A stretch of 52,642 nucleotides of DNA. It comes from Paludibacteraceae bacterium (GTDB lineage Bacteria; Bacteroidota; Bacteroidia; Bacteroidales; Paludibacteraceae). The notes beneath the pieces were generated by a model, which was given only the letters and a program-made list of their open reading frames with translations, was not told the DNA's origin and searched no databases. Below, piece after piece: positions 44,223 through 52,605 of this stretch. The DNA is taken from NCBI GenBank assembly GCA_017457295.1, contig JAFTHS010000012.1:1-52642 (forward strand), in the 5' to 3' direction. A program made the translations under genes and the position numbers. Within the stretch, counting starts at the first letter, position 1, and the number at the start of each line of letters is the position of its first letter.

Positions 44223-45848
44223 TTATTTAATAGAAATTTTGTGCGTACCTTGCTCAGTAACAACGATATACATACCAGTTGTCAAGTCGTTGATTGTAGT
44301 ATCGATTTGACGCCCCAGCATATCGTAAACAGCCAACACTTGTGCTGCAATAATATTTTCTACAGAAGTAATTGTAGATTGCTTGAAAATAATGGCTAAA
44401 GTGATGTTGCTTTCTACTGCAGGGATGGTGTAAACACCTTCAACTGCCTCAAGAGCGGTGCTGTTAAGCACTATTTGGTCGAGCACATAACCTGAAGCAG
44501 GAGTAGCAACTACATTAGCTGTGAAGCCCTCTGGCACTTGCATTTCGCCCGCTGCGAGTGAGACGGATTGTCCGAGGAATTCGAGTGTAGCTGTACCATT
44601 CTCAATAGCCTCTACAGTAGCGGTATAAACAGTATGTTCAACTGCACCGAGGTCAATGTTTGCACCTTGTTTACGAACGTTGCCATAAACATCTTTATCG
44701 CCTACGAAATAGGTCAATGCCTCCTTGCTTCCTGCATTGTAGAGAGGCGAAGTCCATGTAAAACTATAATCATCGTTGAATTGAGGATCGTTCTCAGCGC
44801 TAAGAGCGATGTAATCTGCTCCAAGGTCCGTTGTACCTTGCAATGCGTTGCTAGCAAAAGTGCCGTTGGATGCATAGTGCTTGAGGTAAGGCATTACTTG
44901 ATTAACCAATGTGTCATTGTGTGTATTGCCCCAGATTACATTGTTTACAAACAACTTACCATTGTAATTTGTAGCGGTATTGTCAGAAGCACGGAAACCT
45001 GCCCAAGTAACACGATCAGCTGTTGTTGTATTGTGGTTATTACCTACAATAGTAGTGTTAATCACATTATTGTATTTTCTAGCTTGTACACCACCAATAT
45101 TACCATCGGCGTGGTTACCTACAACCAAGCAGTTGTATACTGCACCACCTGCAGCAGCGATATCAATACCACCTACGTCTTTTTTACATACGTTGTTGCG
45201 TACGATACTGTTGTGCAATTGACCAATATTGTGCAAATATACACCACCACCATTGCCAGTAGCCTCGTTATTTTCAACCAAGCAGTTGATAGCTACACCT
45301 GCAGTACGGATACCACCACCGTGAGTAGCCTTGTTGTTACGAACAATACAGTTAATAGCGCAAGTATCACCATTTGAGTTTTGGGCGATACCACCACCAG
45401 CACATTGTGTTGCAGGATCATAGGTAAAGGTGTTATTTTGTACCAAGCAATTGATTACACGACCATTCTTGAGCAGTGCCACACCAGCACCTAAGTTGCC
45501 GGCTAGAGCTTCAGTGAGTTTACCATTTTGGATTGTGAAGTTATCCCAGATAGTTAATGTTGTAAAGTTATTAGGTTGGTTCAACACGCGACCATTGGCT
45601 TTTGCATCGAGAATAGAAGCGTGCTCAGTTTGCGCAGTGAAATCTTCGTTCCAACCACCTGAAACATACACACCATCTTTCATGATGAAATTACCTTCGT
45701 AGGTACCAGCTTGCACCAAAACGGTGTCACCGCTGTTGGCTGCATCTACAGCTGCTTGCAAGTCGTTGCCTGCTTTTACTTGTACTTGAGTAGCCATAAG
45801 GCTTGCACTAGCAAAGATGCTTAGTGCCAAAAAATAAAGTTTCTTCAT
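44223..45848 (-). CDS. Surface right-handed beta-helix protein with T9SS-type tail
   Basis: A 541-residue protein with signal peptide MKKLYFLALSIFASASLMA. It starts the helix with VKAGNDLQAAVDAANSGDTV and continues with rungs such as CLVENNEATGNGGGVYLHN and SIVRNNVCKKDVGGIDIA. It closes with the family stretch KDVYGNVRKQGANIDLGAVE (about residues 386-405). A beta-sandwich (about 410-490) and a T9SS type-A-like sorting tail follow (VYDMLGRQIDTTI...LTTGMYIV...HKISIK). No clear catalytic motif. It is the first structural gene after fecR, so it may be a surface adhesin or glycan-binding protein. Confidence 0.82.
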   Translation of the reverse strand: MKKLYFLALSIFASASLMATQVQVKAGNDLQAAVDAANSGDTVLVQAGTYEGNFIMKDGVYVSGGWNEDFTAQTEHASILDAKANGRVLNQPNNFTTLTIWDNFTIQNGKLTEALAGNLGAGVALLKNGRVINCLVQNNTFTYDPATQCAGGGIAQNSNGDTCAINCIVRNNKATHGGGIRTAGVAINCLVENNEATGNGGGVYLHNIGQLHNSIVRNNVCKKDVGGIDIAAAGGAVYNCLVVGNHADGNIGGVQARKYNNVINTTIVGNNHNTTTADRVTWAGFRASDNTATNYNGKLFVNNVIWGNTHNDTLVNQVMPYLKHYASNGTFASNALQGTTDLGADYIALSAENDPQFNDDYSFTWTSPLYNAGSKEALTYFVGDKDVYGNVRKQGANIDLGAVEHTVYTATVEAIENGTATLEFLGQSVSLAAGEMQVPEGFTANVVATPASGYVLDQIVLNSTALEAVEGVYTIPAVESNITLAIIFKQSTITSVENIIAAQVLAVYDMLGRQIDTTINDLTTGMYIVVTEQGTHKISIK

Positions 45849-45893
45849 GATACTTTAAGTTTTTTCGAGTTAATATTAATGTTGACTAAAAAA

Positions 45894-46859
45894 TTATATT
45901 CGTTTATGTAGATAAACCGTATCTGTATCGTAATAGTAGCGTATTCCCGAAGTCATGGATAGTACCTCTAATACATTACGCAAGCTACTTTGCCCAAGAT
46001 AACCAGTAAAACGCTCTTTCTTGAGTTCATCGGAAGTGATGACGATACGTATATTATAATTACGTGCGAGTTCTCCAGCAATTTCTTCGAGTGTTTGGTT
46101 GTTATATCGCACTTCATTGTTGAGCCAGCAGAGGTAGTTGTTGGAGTCTACACGATGCTTCGATAGAGCCAAGGTGTGTTTGTCAAACACCATTCGGTTG
46201 TCGGGCTCCATCAATAGTTCAGCTGCGCCCGCTTGCACACGCACTTTGCCCTCCACTAATACCACGGATACCGTTTGCTCTTCTTCGTGATTTCGTACAT
46301 TGAAAGAGGTGCCTAAGCACTCTACTTCGACGTCATTTGCATACACTATGAAAGGATGATCTGTGTCTTTTCCCACATCAAAAAACGCCTCGCCCTGCAA
46401 GAATACTTTTCGCTTGCCATCAATCATGGAGTAGTTGTATTGCAGTTTGGTTTTAGCATTTAACACAACATGTGTCCCATCAGGTAAAGTAACATTGCTG
46501 CGTTCTCCTATGTTGGTAGCCACCTCAAACATACCCGTCATATGCTCCATGCGGAAGGTGTAGTGATACACCGCTGCTCCCACACACATGGCCACCATGA
46601 CAGAGCATATCATCATCACTCGTTTCCAAATAGGCATTCGAGAACGGATTGCAGGAGCAGTGGTATTGTTGCGGAATACATTGTTAATCACTCTGTCACG
46701 TACAATATCTGGCATCACTTCGTCTGCCATTTCGATGGAAGTACGCACCCATTCATCTACGTTCTGGTCGTTTTTTATTAGATACAGTAAGTGCTCCTTC
46801 TCCATATTGGATAAGTTGCCTTGTAAATATTTTTCAGCTAATTTTTTCATGCTTACCAT
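45894..46859 (-). CDS. FecR-family anti-sigma factor
   Basis: A 321-residue protein. The N-terminal cytoplasmic part (MVSMKKLAEKYLQGNLSNME; ATG 46850 also possible) binds the sigma factor. One membrane helix lies at about 80-102 (WKRVMMICSVMVAMCVGAAV). The periplasmic FecR domain holds GERSNVTLPDGTHVVLNAKT and GEAFFDVGKDTDHPFIVYAN, and the C-terminal secretin-like DUF4974 domain VRYNNQTLEEIAGELARNYN. It relays the SusC STN signal to the ECF factor encoded 26 bp upstream. Together these three form a FecIRA-type switch for the operon. Confidence 0.95.
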   Translation of the reverse strand: MVSMKKLAEKYLQGNLSNMEKEHLLYLIKNDQNVDEWVRTSIEMADEVMPDIVRDRVINNVFRNNTTAPAIRSRMPIWKRVMMICSVMVAMCVGAAVYHYTFRMEHMTGMFEVATNIGERSNVTLPDGTHVVLNAKTKLQYNYSMIDGKRKVFLQGEAFFDVGKDTDHPFIVYANDVEVECLGTSFNVRNHEEEQTVSVVLVEGKVRVQAGAAELLMEPDNRMVFDKHTLALSKHRVDSNNYLCWLNNEVRYNNQTLEEIAGELARNYNIRIVITSDELKKERFTGYLGQSSLRNVLEVLSMTSGIRYYYDTDTVYLHKRI

Positions 46860-46885
46860 ATTGCCGTATAAGTTGTTTAGGTTGG

Positions 46886-47395
46886 TTAGTCGTTTAATTT
46901 TTCTCTTAGTTGCTTTAATGCTAAAGTGATATGCACCTCTACTGTTTTTTCGCTGATATTAAGTATTTGTGCTATCTCTTTATTCGTTTTGTGCTTAAAA
47001 CGAGATAAGACAAACACTCGTTGTCTTTGAGGAGGCATCTGCATTACAAGGTCTTTGATGTACTCCTCCAAGAATTTAGCATCTTGCCCTTCCTCTTGCA
47101 TGTTATCGACCTCTTCTTCTTGTGATTGGAGGTAATCTGCATATACTCGTTTCACCATCTCATGGTCGCAGTAGTTGACAAATGTATTTTTGGCAGTAGT
47201 GAACAAATATGATAGCACTCTGTCTTGCGATTTTAGATTTCCCCAATGTTCCCAAAGTTTGGTAAATGTGGTCTGAAGTATTTCCTCAGACAAATAGGTA
47301 TCTCCTTTGGAAATTACCATTGCGAAACTATAAATGCGTCCGCTATATTGTTTGTATATTTGTTCGAATTCTATTTGTTCTGGTGTTTTTTTCAT
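46886..47395 (-). CDS. ECF RNA polymerase sigma factor (sigma-70 family)
   Basis: A 169-residue two-domain ECF sigma. Region 2 is YSGRIYSFAMVISKGDTYLS and EEILQTTFTKLWEHW (about 15-56), and region 4 is MPPQRQRVFVLSRFKHKTNK and EIAQILNISEKTVEVHITLA. It heads the 14-gene minus-strand operon with FecR and diverges from tatA. Bacteroidota ECF/FecR pairs switch on the linked SusCD operon when ligand binds SusC. A -7-like TACCTTTG lies 35 bp upstream. Confidence 0.95.
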   Translation of the reverse strand: MKKTPEQIEFEQIYKQYSGRIYSFAMVISKGDTYLSEEILQTTFTKLWEHWGNLKSQDRVLSYLFTTAKNTFVNYCDHEMVKRVYADYLQSQEEEVDNMQEEGQDAKFLEEYIKDLVMQMPPQRQRVFVLSRFKHKTNKEIAQILNISEKTVEVHITLALKQLREKLND

Positions 47396-47429
47396 ACTAT
47401 TAAAATGGCAGATGCCGATTTCAGCAAAA

Positions 47430-47437
47430 CAAAGGTA
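47430..47437 (-). promoter_or_regulatory. Probable -7 element for the ECF sigma gene
   Basis: TACCTTTG on the minus strand lies 35 bp before the sigma start. No TTTG sits at the right distance upstream, so activity may be low or need another factor. Confidence 0.4.
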
Positions 47438-47521
47438 AGACAGCTGAAAAGGTGCTGTCCCCTAATCAACGCAAAGATTTTTATAAAAAAGTTGCTTTTT
47501 GAGTGTTTTTTGATGTGAAAA

Positions 47522-47553
47522 TTTGTGCGAGTCAAATAATTGTATTACTTTTG
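47522..47553 (+). promoter_or_regulatory. Promoter of tatAC
   Basis: TTTG (47522-47525), a 20 bp spacer and TACTTTTG (47546-47553) match the consensus. The start codon of tatA follows 35 bp later. Confidence 0.78.
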
Positions 47554-47588
47554 CCCTGAATTACGTAACCATAACACATATTTTTATT

Positions 47589-47765
47589 ATGATTGGAACA
47601 ACTGAAATCATTGTCATTGCACTCGTTATTTTGTTGCTTTTTGGAGGCGCAAAGATTCCTCAATTGATGAAGGGTCTTGGCAAAGGCATTCATGAGTACA
47701 AGAAAGGTCTTTCAGGAGAAGATATTGACGATGAGAAGTCGTCAAAAAATAACGACGACAAGTAA
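47589..47765 (+). CDS. tatA: Sec-independent translocase subunit TatA/E
   Basis: A 58-residue protein from ATG 47589 (MIGTTEIIVIALVILLLFGG). The upstream in-frame extension overlaps the promoter and is rejected. One membrane helix is followed by the FGxxKxP-type hinge (FGGAKIPQLMKGLGKGIHEY), an amphipathic helix and an acidic/lysine tail, as in TatA. It forms the variable-size pore of the twin-arginine system that exports folded proteins. tatC starts at its stop codon. No tatB is seen; TatA-TatC systems work without it in many bacteria. Confidence 0.94.
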   Translation: MIGTTEIIVIALVILLLFGGAKIPQLMKGLGKGIHEYKKGLSGEDIDDEKSSKNNDDK

Positions 47766-48574
47766 TGCCCGATACCTCAAAAGATTTACCTCTTAGTGGG
47801 CATCTTGAAGAGCTAAGAAAGATTGTTGGCAGGTGTGTAATAGTGTGGATATTAGCTGCACTATTGTGCTTTGCGTGTAAGGATGTGCTTTTCCGTATTA
47901 TCTTTGCTCCTGCTCAAAGCGATTTTCTGGTTTTTCAGGCGTTGCAATATCTGTCATCATTGTGGCATATACCATCGCTATCGCCAGGTGAGTTTACTCC
48001 GCATTTCATAGCAACAGAGTTAACTGCGCAGTTTATGACGCATATCACAGTGTCGCTGGTGGCGTCTGCCGTGCTATGCACTCCATTTATCATATATGAG
48101 TTGTTTCAGTTTGTAGCTCCAGCTTTGCGACAGACAAATAGGAGATTGTCTGCGTTGGTGATAGTGCTGAGTTCGCTGCTATTTATAATGGGAATAACTC
48201 TTAACTACTTTGTGATATTTCCCTTTGCCTATCGCTTTTTGAGTTCGTATCAAGTACAGCCAGACATAGTCAATCAGATTACGATTTCATCGTATATTTC
48301 CCTGTTTGTGGTGCTATCGTTGCTGATGGGTTTGCTGTTTGAATTGCCTGTGATAGCATATATATTGGCAAAGTGGGGGTTGGTGACGGGCGAGCAAATG
48401 CGTCATTATCGCAAATATGCTCTGGTAGCGATATTGCTATTGTCTGCCATCATAACTCCGACTGCAGATGCAATCACGCTTCTGTTGGTGACATTGCCTG
48501 TGTATGCTCTGTATCTATTCTCGATTGCTGTAGCCAAAAGAGTGACAATCAATCGTCAGCGAGTAGAGTCATAA
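47765..48574 (+). CDS. tatC: Sec-independent translocase subunit TatC
   Basis: A 269-residue six-helix membrane protein starting MPDTSKDLPLSGHLEELRKI, where the HLEELR motif is the twin-arginine signal receptor. FVAPALRQTNRR, the PFAYRFLSSYQ region, ELPVIAYILAKWGLV and SAIITPTADAITLLLVTLPV are other TatC marks. It overlaps the last base of tatA and its 3' end overlaps the convergent alkaline phosphatase by 19 bp. Likely cargo in this window is the Gfo/Idh protein at 30.9-32.3 kb, if its degenerate signal is used. Confidence 0.96.
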   Translation: MPDTSKDLPLSGHLEELRKIVGRCVIVWILAALLCFACKDVLFRIIFAPAQSDFLVFQALQYLSSLWHIPSLSPGEFTPHFIATELTAQFMTHITVSLVASAVLCTPFIIYELFQFVAPALRQTNRRLSALVIVLSSLLFIMGITLNYFVIFPFAYRFLSSYQVQPDIVNQITISSYISLFVVLSLLMGLLFELPVIAYILAKWGLVTGEQMRHYRKYALVAILLLSAIITPTADAITLLLVTLPVYALYLFSIAVAKRVTINRQRVES

Positions 48575-49947
48575 ATCATAGGTGTTAGACGGGCGTTGTC
48601 GTACCAACCTGTAAAGCGCTCTGCTCCCACCCCGATAGCAAAAACGGGCGTAGCTGTAGCAGTATGGCCATGGGAACTCCAGTCAATGTGTGCATAACGA
48701 TTGAGTATCTCTAAGGCAGTTGCAGCCAAGGCGTTTACTTCCTTATATAGCGTCTTGACATTGCCTTCATTCTTCTTTGTCTGATTAAATGCCTCACGCA
48801 ATAGCGCATCATCTGCAGCGGTAACCTCTACCGCGGTGTATAATCCCATGTATTTCGACAAACAGGCGCGTACGTCGTCCCACGTGAGTTGGCTGCCCAG
48901 TTGCTCATATAGAAGCTTGATAGCATCGGAGATATAGCTCGATGATTTGCGCTGATGTTGGAGCACTTGTAGGTTGAGCGTATAGTCGCTATTGCCCAAT
49001 GCCATACCGCCTGTCTCGTGGTCGGCTGCCACGATAATTAGCGTTTCGTCGGGATGTTGCTCATAGAAATGATATGCCACCGCTAATGCACGGTCGAAAT
49101 CGATGGTCTCATGGATATTGGTGGCGGCGTCATTGCCATGACCAGAATAGTCAATTTTGCCACCCTCTACCATTATAAAAAAACGCTCGCGCGAGGACAT
49201 ATAGTTGATTGACGCATCCACCAATTGCTCTAAACTTAAGTCTCCCTTCTCACGGTCAATGGCGAAAGGCAGGGCATCGCCATGTGCAGAGCGGTCTTGT
49301 AGGCAAGAAGCGGGAACCAAGATCATCTTCTGGCTATCCATATTGGCTTTCGCCTCATCGTAACCACCTGCCAAGAAATATCCGTTTTGTTCGCAATAGT
49401 CGTAGAGATTAGGCGAAGTAGGCATATGTTTGTCCTGTGGAACATGAAATCCACCACCAGCAAAGAAATCAAACCCTGATTCAGCCAATTGTCGTCCAAT
49501 AGCGTAATAATCATCTCGCGATGGTGTGTGCGCATAGAAGGGTGAGGGCGTAGCATGGTCGATGGGCACAGTGGTAACAATACCAATACCCCAACCTTCG
49601 TTGTGCAACTTGGTGGCTATACTGACCGCAGGAGTGCCATCCGGTGTCTGACCTACCATGCCATTGTTGGTTTTTTGTCCCGAAGCCAAACAGGTACCTG
49701 CTGCGGATGAGTCGGTAATAGCGTTGGACAAGGAGAAGGTAGGTGTCATTCCTACTACAGGAAATTGCGTCATCAACAATGGCACACGACCTATTCTGCC
49801 CTCTAATTCGGCTTGATACATTTCTGCGGCAAGGACTTGGTTAGGTCCCATACCATCACCTATGAAATAGAATACATACTTGGCTTGAGCCAAAGTGAGC
49901 ATGGTAAAGCATGAGATGCATGCGGATAGTAGTAAGAAACGTTTCAT
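48556..49947 (-). CDS. Exported alkaline phosphatase
   Basis: A 463-residue enzyme from ATG 49947 (MKRFLLLSACISCFTMLTLA); upstream in-frame codons overlap the pseudouridine synthase gene and are rejected. The metal-site Asp31 is in YFIGDGMGPNQV. The nucleophile Ser80 is in TDSSAAGTCLASGQKT, aligned with E. coli Ser102. VEGGKIDYSGHGND and AADHETGGMA supply the remaining metal ligands. It hydrolyses phosphomonoesters in the periplasm. It lies 29 bp after the rluA-family gene on the same strand. It could release phosphate from glycerol phosphate made by the nearby SusCD locus, but it is not in that operon. Confidence 0.92.
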   Translation of the reverse strand: MKRFLLLSACISCFTMLTLAQAKYVFYFIGDGMGPNQVLAAEMYQAELEGRIGRVPLLMTQFPVVGMTPTFSLSNAITDSSAAGTCLASGQKTNNGMVGQTPDGTPAVSIATKLHNEGWGIGIVTTVPIDHATPSPFYAHTPSRDDYYAIGRQLAESGFDFFAGGGFHVPQDKHMPTSPNLYDYCEQNGYFLAGGYDEAKANMDSQKMILVPASCLQDRSAHGDALPFAIDREKGDLSLEQLVDASINYMSSRERFFIMVEGGKIDYSGHGNDAATNIHETIDFDRALAVAYHFYEQHPDETLIIVAADHETGGMALGNSDYTLNLQVLQHQRKSSSYISDAIKLLYEQLGSQLTWDDVRACLSKYMGLYTAVEVTAADDALLREAFNQTKKNEGNVKTLYKEVNALAATALEILNRYAHIDWSSHGHTATATPVFAIGVGAERFTGWYDNARLTPMIYDSTR

Positions 49948-49976
49948 GAAGTTGTTGTATGGTTGTTTTAATTCAT

Positions 49977-50894
49977 TTATTGTGTAAATATTCGTGCAAA
50001 CTCTTTTGGGGTTGATGCTTCGAAACGCACTTTCTTCTCGGTCATAGGATGTATAAACTCTAGTGTGCGTGCGTGTAGGCATAGCCGATCTATGGGCGAG
50101 GACTCGTTGCCATGACCATACTTACGGTCGCCGACTACAGGATGTCCGATAGTTGCCATGTGCACGCGAATTTGGTTAGTGCGCCCTGTTTCGAGGTTCA
50201 GTTCCACGAGAGAGATTTCTGATTCTTGATTCTCGAGTCCCGACTCTAATTCTTGCAGCACTTTGTAGTGGGTGATAGCCAACTGTCCACCGTTGTCCAC
50301 AGGCGAGGAGGACACCATTGCAGTGTGTGGGTTCTCGGTGAGCCAAGAGGTGATTTTGCCTTCTTTTTGAGCGAGTTTGCCCTCTACCAATGCCACGTAT
50401 GTACGTTTGGTGACCAACTGACGCCAGTAGGTACGCATATATTCTTGCAATTCAGGAGACTTGGCAAATACCAACAGACCGCTGGTCTCGCGGTCGAGGC
50501 GGTGTACTACATGCACGGTGTTGCGGTTAGACTGCTTACGTACATAATCTTTTAGAATAGAGTAGGCAGTCATCTCGCTGCTCTTTGGGTTGTAAGGTAC
50601 GGTGAGTAGTCCGTTTTTCTTCTCCACCACGATGAGTGCATCATCTTCGTAGATGATACGCAGTTTAGGGTGACGGAGTTCAACGTTTCCGCGACCTTGT
50701 AGCACTTGCACCTTGTCCCCTGCCTTGAGCGGAGTGTCATGACGAGTTTGAATGCCAGCGTTTACAGTCACTCGTCGTTGGCTGAGCAACTGTTTCACGC
50801 TAGTGCGAGTCATTCCGCCTAGTTTGGATAGAAGGAAAGGCATCAACTCGGTCGCTGTCTCCACTCTAAAAGATGTATCTTGTTTGCGTTTCAT
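49977..50894 (-). CDS. RluA-family 23S rRNA/tRNA pseudouridine synthase
   Basis: A 305-residue enzyme. An N-terminal S4 RNA-binding domain (SVKQLLSQRRVTVNAGIQTR, about 32-60) is followed by the catalytic domain with HRLDRETSGLLVFAK (131-145), whose Asp134 attacks the uridine. Then come KRTYVALVEG, TGRTNQIRVHMATIGHPVVG and LCLHARTLEFIHP. Whether it is RluD-, RluC- or RluA-like cannot be fixed from sequence alone. It has its own promoter (50941-50972). Confidence 0.92.
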   Translation of the reverse strand: MKRKQDTSFRVETATELMPFLLSKLGGMTRTSVKQLLSQRRVTVNAGIQTRHDTPLKAGDKVQVLQGRGNVELRHPKLRIIYEDDALIVVEKKNGLLTVPYNPKSSEMTAYSILKDYVRKQSNRNTVHVVHRLDRETSGLLVFAKSPELQEYMRTYWRQLVTKRTYVALVEGKLAQKEGKITSWLTENPHTAMVSSSPVDNGGQLAITHYKVLQELESGLENQESEISLVELNLETGRTNQIRVHMATIGHPVVGDRKYGHGNESSPIDRLCLHARTLEFIHPMTEKKVRFEASTPKEFARIFTQ

Positions 50895-50940
50895 GCGTTT
50901 GTATATATATGAACTCGTTCGTATTTTGCTATTGGTGATG

Positions 50941-50972
50941 CAAAGGTAGTGAATTATTTTGAACTACGCAAA
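50941..50972 (-). promoter_or_regulatory. Promoter for the pseudouridine synthase gene
   Basis: TTTG (50972-50969), a 20 bp spacer and TACCTTTG (50948-50941) on the minus strand are an exact match to consensus. The start codon follows 46 bp later. Confidence 0.78.
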
Positions 50973-51005
50973 TAAATAGCAACATTATCTCTCATTCAAG
51001 GCGTG

Positions 51006-51509
51006 TTAATATTCTACCTTGTCTTCCTTCTCCGCCCATTTCCTAAATGCTCTTATTGCTTCCGAACGCATAAAATGGTCGCATTGGATAGAACGATCTG
51101 CATAGTTCAGCTCAAGCTGATCGTAGATAAACGAATCATCAAAGTTGATGGCCTTGGCATCGTCCTTGGTATTGCCATAGCAGATACGCTTGACTCCTGC
51201 CCAATACAATGCGCTCAAGCACATCGGACATGGCTCGCACGAACTATATACCGTGCAGCCGGTCAGCTGAAAAGTGCCCAACTTCTCACACGCACTACGT
51301 ATAGCCATCACCTCAGCATGAGCGGTTGGATCATTGTTGGGTACTACGCGGTTGGTGCCTGTGGCAATCACTTCGCCATCGCGAACGATAACGGCGCCAA
51401 ACGGACCTCCACCCGTGTCAATATTATCTTCAGAAAGGCGAATAGCCATTTCCATAAACTTCGCATCTTCTGCCGAGATGTGTACACTTTCTTCTAAGTA
51501 TTGTTTCAT
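51006..51509 (-). CDS. Nucleoside/guanine deaminase (GuaD-like)
   Basis: A 167-residue zinc deaminase. Zinc ligands lie in TAHAEVMAIRSACEKLG (His64, catalytic Glu66) and SSCEPCPMCLSALYWAG (Cys94, Cys97). The family-specific stretch is KRICYGNTKDDAKAINFDDS. The DxGGGPFGAVIVRDG start and the late FDDSF residues fit guanine deaminases of the B. subtilis GuaD type better than TadA. It turns guanine into xanthine in purine salvage. The gene lies 27 bp downstream of the PnuC-like gene on the same strand. Confidence 0.88.
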   Translation of the reverse strand: MKQYLEESVHISAEDAKFMEMAIRLSEDNIDTGGGPFGAVIVRDGEVIATGTNRVVPNNDPTAHAEVMAIRSACEKLGTFQLTGCTVYSSCEPCPMCLSALYWAGVKRICYGNTKDDAKAINFDDSFIYDQLELNYADRSIQCDHFMRSEAIRAFRKWAEKEDKVEY

Positions 51510-51536
51510 ATTCGAGATAAGGATTAATTCTATTGA

Positions 51537-52280
51537 TTATTTCTGCGCTTTGGATGCCTTGATCCATGCGATACCTGCTGCGCCATTCACCAACAGGAAG
51601 ACGGTAAAGAGCACAAAAGAAAAGGCATTGCCTATCAAGGCATAAAACATCATTCCCGCCAAGGCATATACCGTCCACCAGATCCATGCATCTATCCTTT
51701 GATAGATGAGGATGAAGTTGGCGAGCGTAGAGGATGCTATCATCAGTCCTCCTATCAGCTTCAAGATGATGTTATCGCTCCAATCATTGTGCTGAATAAC
51801 GAGTGTAGCCAGTGCATAGTCGGCTACGATGATAGCTACAAGTAACAACAGGGAGACGAGCATCTGCCCCGTAGGCAACCACTCCGGGTAGAAAGGCTGC
51901 TCTCGATCCGAGAGGGTGAGCGTCTGACGTCGCCAACGAAGGAAAGACATCAGCATAAAAGGGAAAAAGACTGCCAGTTGCAAAATCACCAGATCATAGT
52001 TGCCGAGCAAAAAGAATTGCGTGGCCAACAATACCGCCATCACCATACCACCCACAAAGCCAGTATAGTTTTTGGGATTTCGGATGGTGAGTACGTATGC
52101 CACCCCTATCACACTGGCAGGGATACCCACCACAAAAGCGGAATCATGCCACTGGAGCAACATTCCCCTCCACGCGGGCGCGCACGATTCTATTATATAT
52201 AATATAAGGAATAGCGCAGAGAAGATACCTATGGATAGTAGGCTATTGCGGGCGAATTCTTTGTAGAGGGCGGTTTTCAC
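51537..52280 (-). CDS. PnuC-like nicotinamide mononucleotide/riboside transporter
   Basis: A 247-residue membrane protein from GTG 52280 (VKTALYKEFARNSLLSIGIF). A longer reading to 52415 would run through the rpmE2 terminator and coding end, so GTG is favoured. About seven membrane helices are present. The last third, TLANFILIYQRIDAWIWWTV with ALIGNAFSFVLFTVFLLVNG, resembles PnuC transporters. It should take up vitamin B3 precursors; no NAD-related gene lies next to it, so the substrate is uncertain. The guanine-deaminase-like gene follows after 27 bp. Confidence 0.72.
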   Translation of the reverse strand: MKTALYKEFARNSLLSIGIFSALFLILYIIESCAPAWRGMLLQWHDSAFVVGIPASVIGVAYVLTIRNPKNYTGFVGGMVMAVLLATQFFLLGNYDLVILQLAVFFPFMLMSFLRWRRQTLTLSDREQPFYPEWLPTGQMLVSLLLLVAIIVADYALATLVIQHNDWSDNIILKLIGGLMIASSTLANFILIYQRIDAWIWWTVYALAGMMFYALIGNAFSFVLFTVFLLVNGAAGIAWIKASKAQK

Positions 52281-52311
52281 GGGGTATCTTGTTGAGGGTT
52301 TAGAGCTAAGG

Positions 52312-52340
52312 AAAAAAAAGGCGAGCCGAAGCTCGCCTTT
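52312..52340 (-). terminator. Intrinsic terminator of rpmE2
   Basis: GGCGAGC (52320-52326), a tetraloop (read TTCG on the minus strand) and GCTCGCC (52331-52337) form a perfect 7 bp stem followed by eight T residues on the minus strand. It begins 14 bp after the rpmE2 stop. Confidence 0.92.
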
Positions 52341-52353
52341 TGCAGTGTTATGA

Positions 52354-52605
52354 TTACTTGCGGCGGTTGCCGTAGCGAGACATAAACTTATCAACGCGAC
52401 CTGCAGTATCCACAAGTTTAGACTTACCAGTGTAGAATGGGTGACTGGTGTTGGAGATCTCCAACTTAATCAATGGATAAGTGGTGCCATCGATTTCGAT
52501 GGTGTCCTTCGTGTTAGCTGTAGAGCGACTGAAGAACTGTGTTCCATCGGACATATCTTTGAAAACTACAACGCGGTAGTTCTCTGGATGAATTCCTTTT
52601 TTCAT
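52354..52605 (-). CDS. rpmE2: 50S ribosomal protein L31 type B
   Basis: An 83-residue ribosomal protein starting [20 protein letters not shown]. The family stretch [20 protein letters not shown] is followed by [16 protein letters not shown]. It lacks the four zinc-binding cysteines of L31 type A, as expected of the zinc-free type B form. It is part of the large subunit at the central protuberance. It has its own terminator; its promoter should lie at or beyond the right edge, since only 37 bp of upstream sequence is present and no promoter is seen in it. Confidence 0.97.
   Translation of the reverse strand: MKKGIHPENYRVVVFKDMSDGTQFFSRSTANTKDTIEIDGTTYPLIKLEISNTSHPFYTGKSKLVDTAGRVDKFMSRYGNRRK

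Noticed and set aside
44568-45377. A 269-codon open frame opposite the beta-helix gene
   Set aside because: It is the complement of a repetitive beta-helix coding region and shows Cys/Ile/Thr-rich low complexity with no motif.
47523-47588. N-terminal extension of TatA
   Set aside because: It covers the promoter; TatA proteins begin directly with the membrane helix.
49948-50082. N-terminal extension of the alkaline phosphatase
   Set aside because: It overlaps the pseudouridine synthase gene and would bury the signal peptide that begins at 49947.
52281-52415. N-terminal extension of the PnuC-like protein to 52415
   Set aside because: It would cover the rpmE2 terminator and the rpmE2 3' end; GTG at 52280 gives a normal membrane-protein start.
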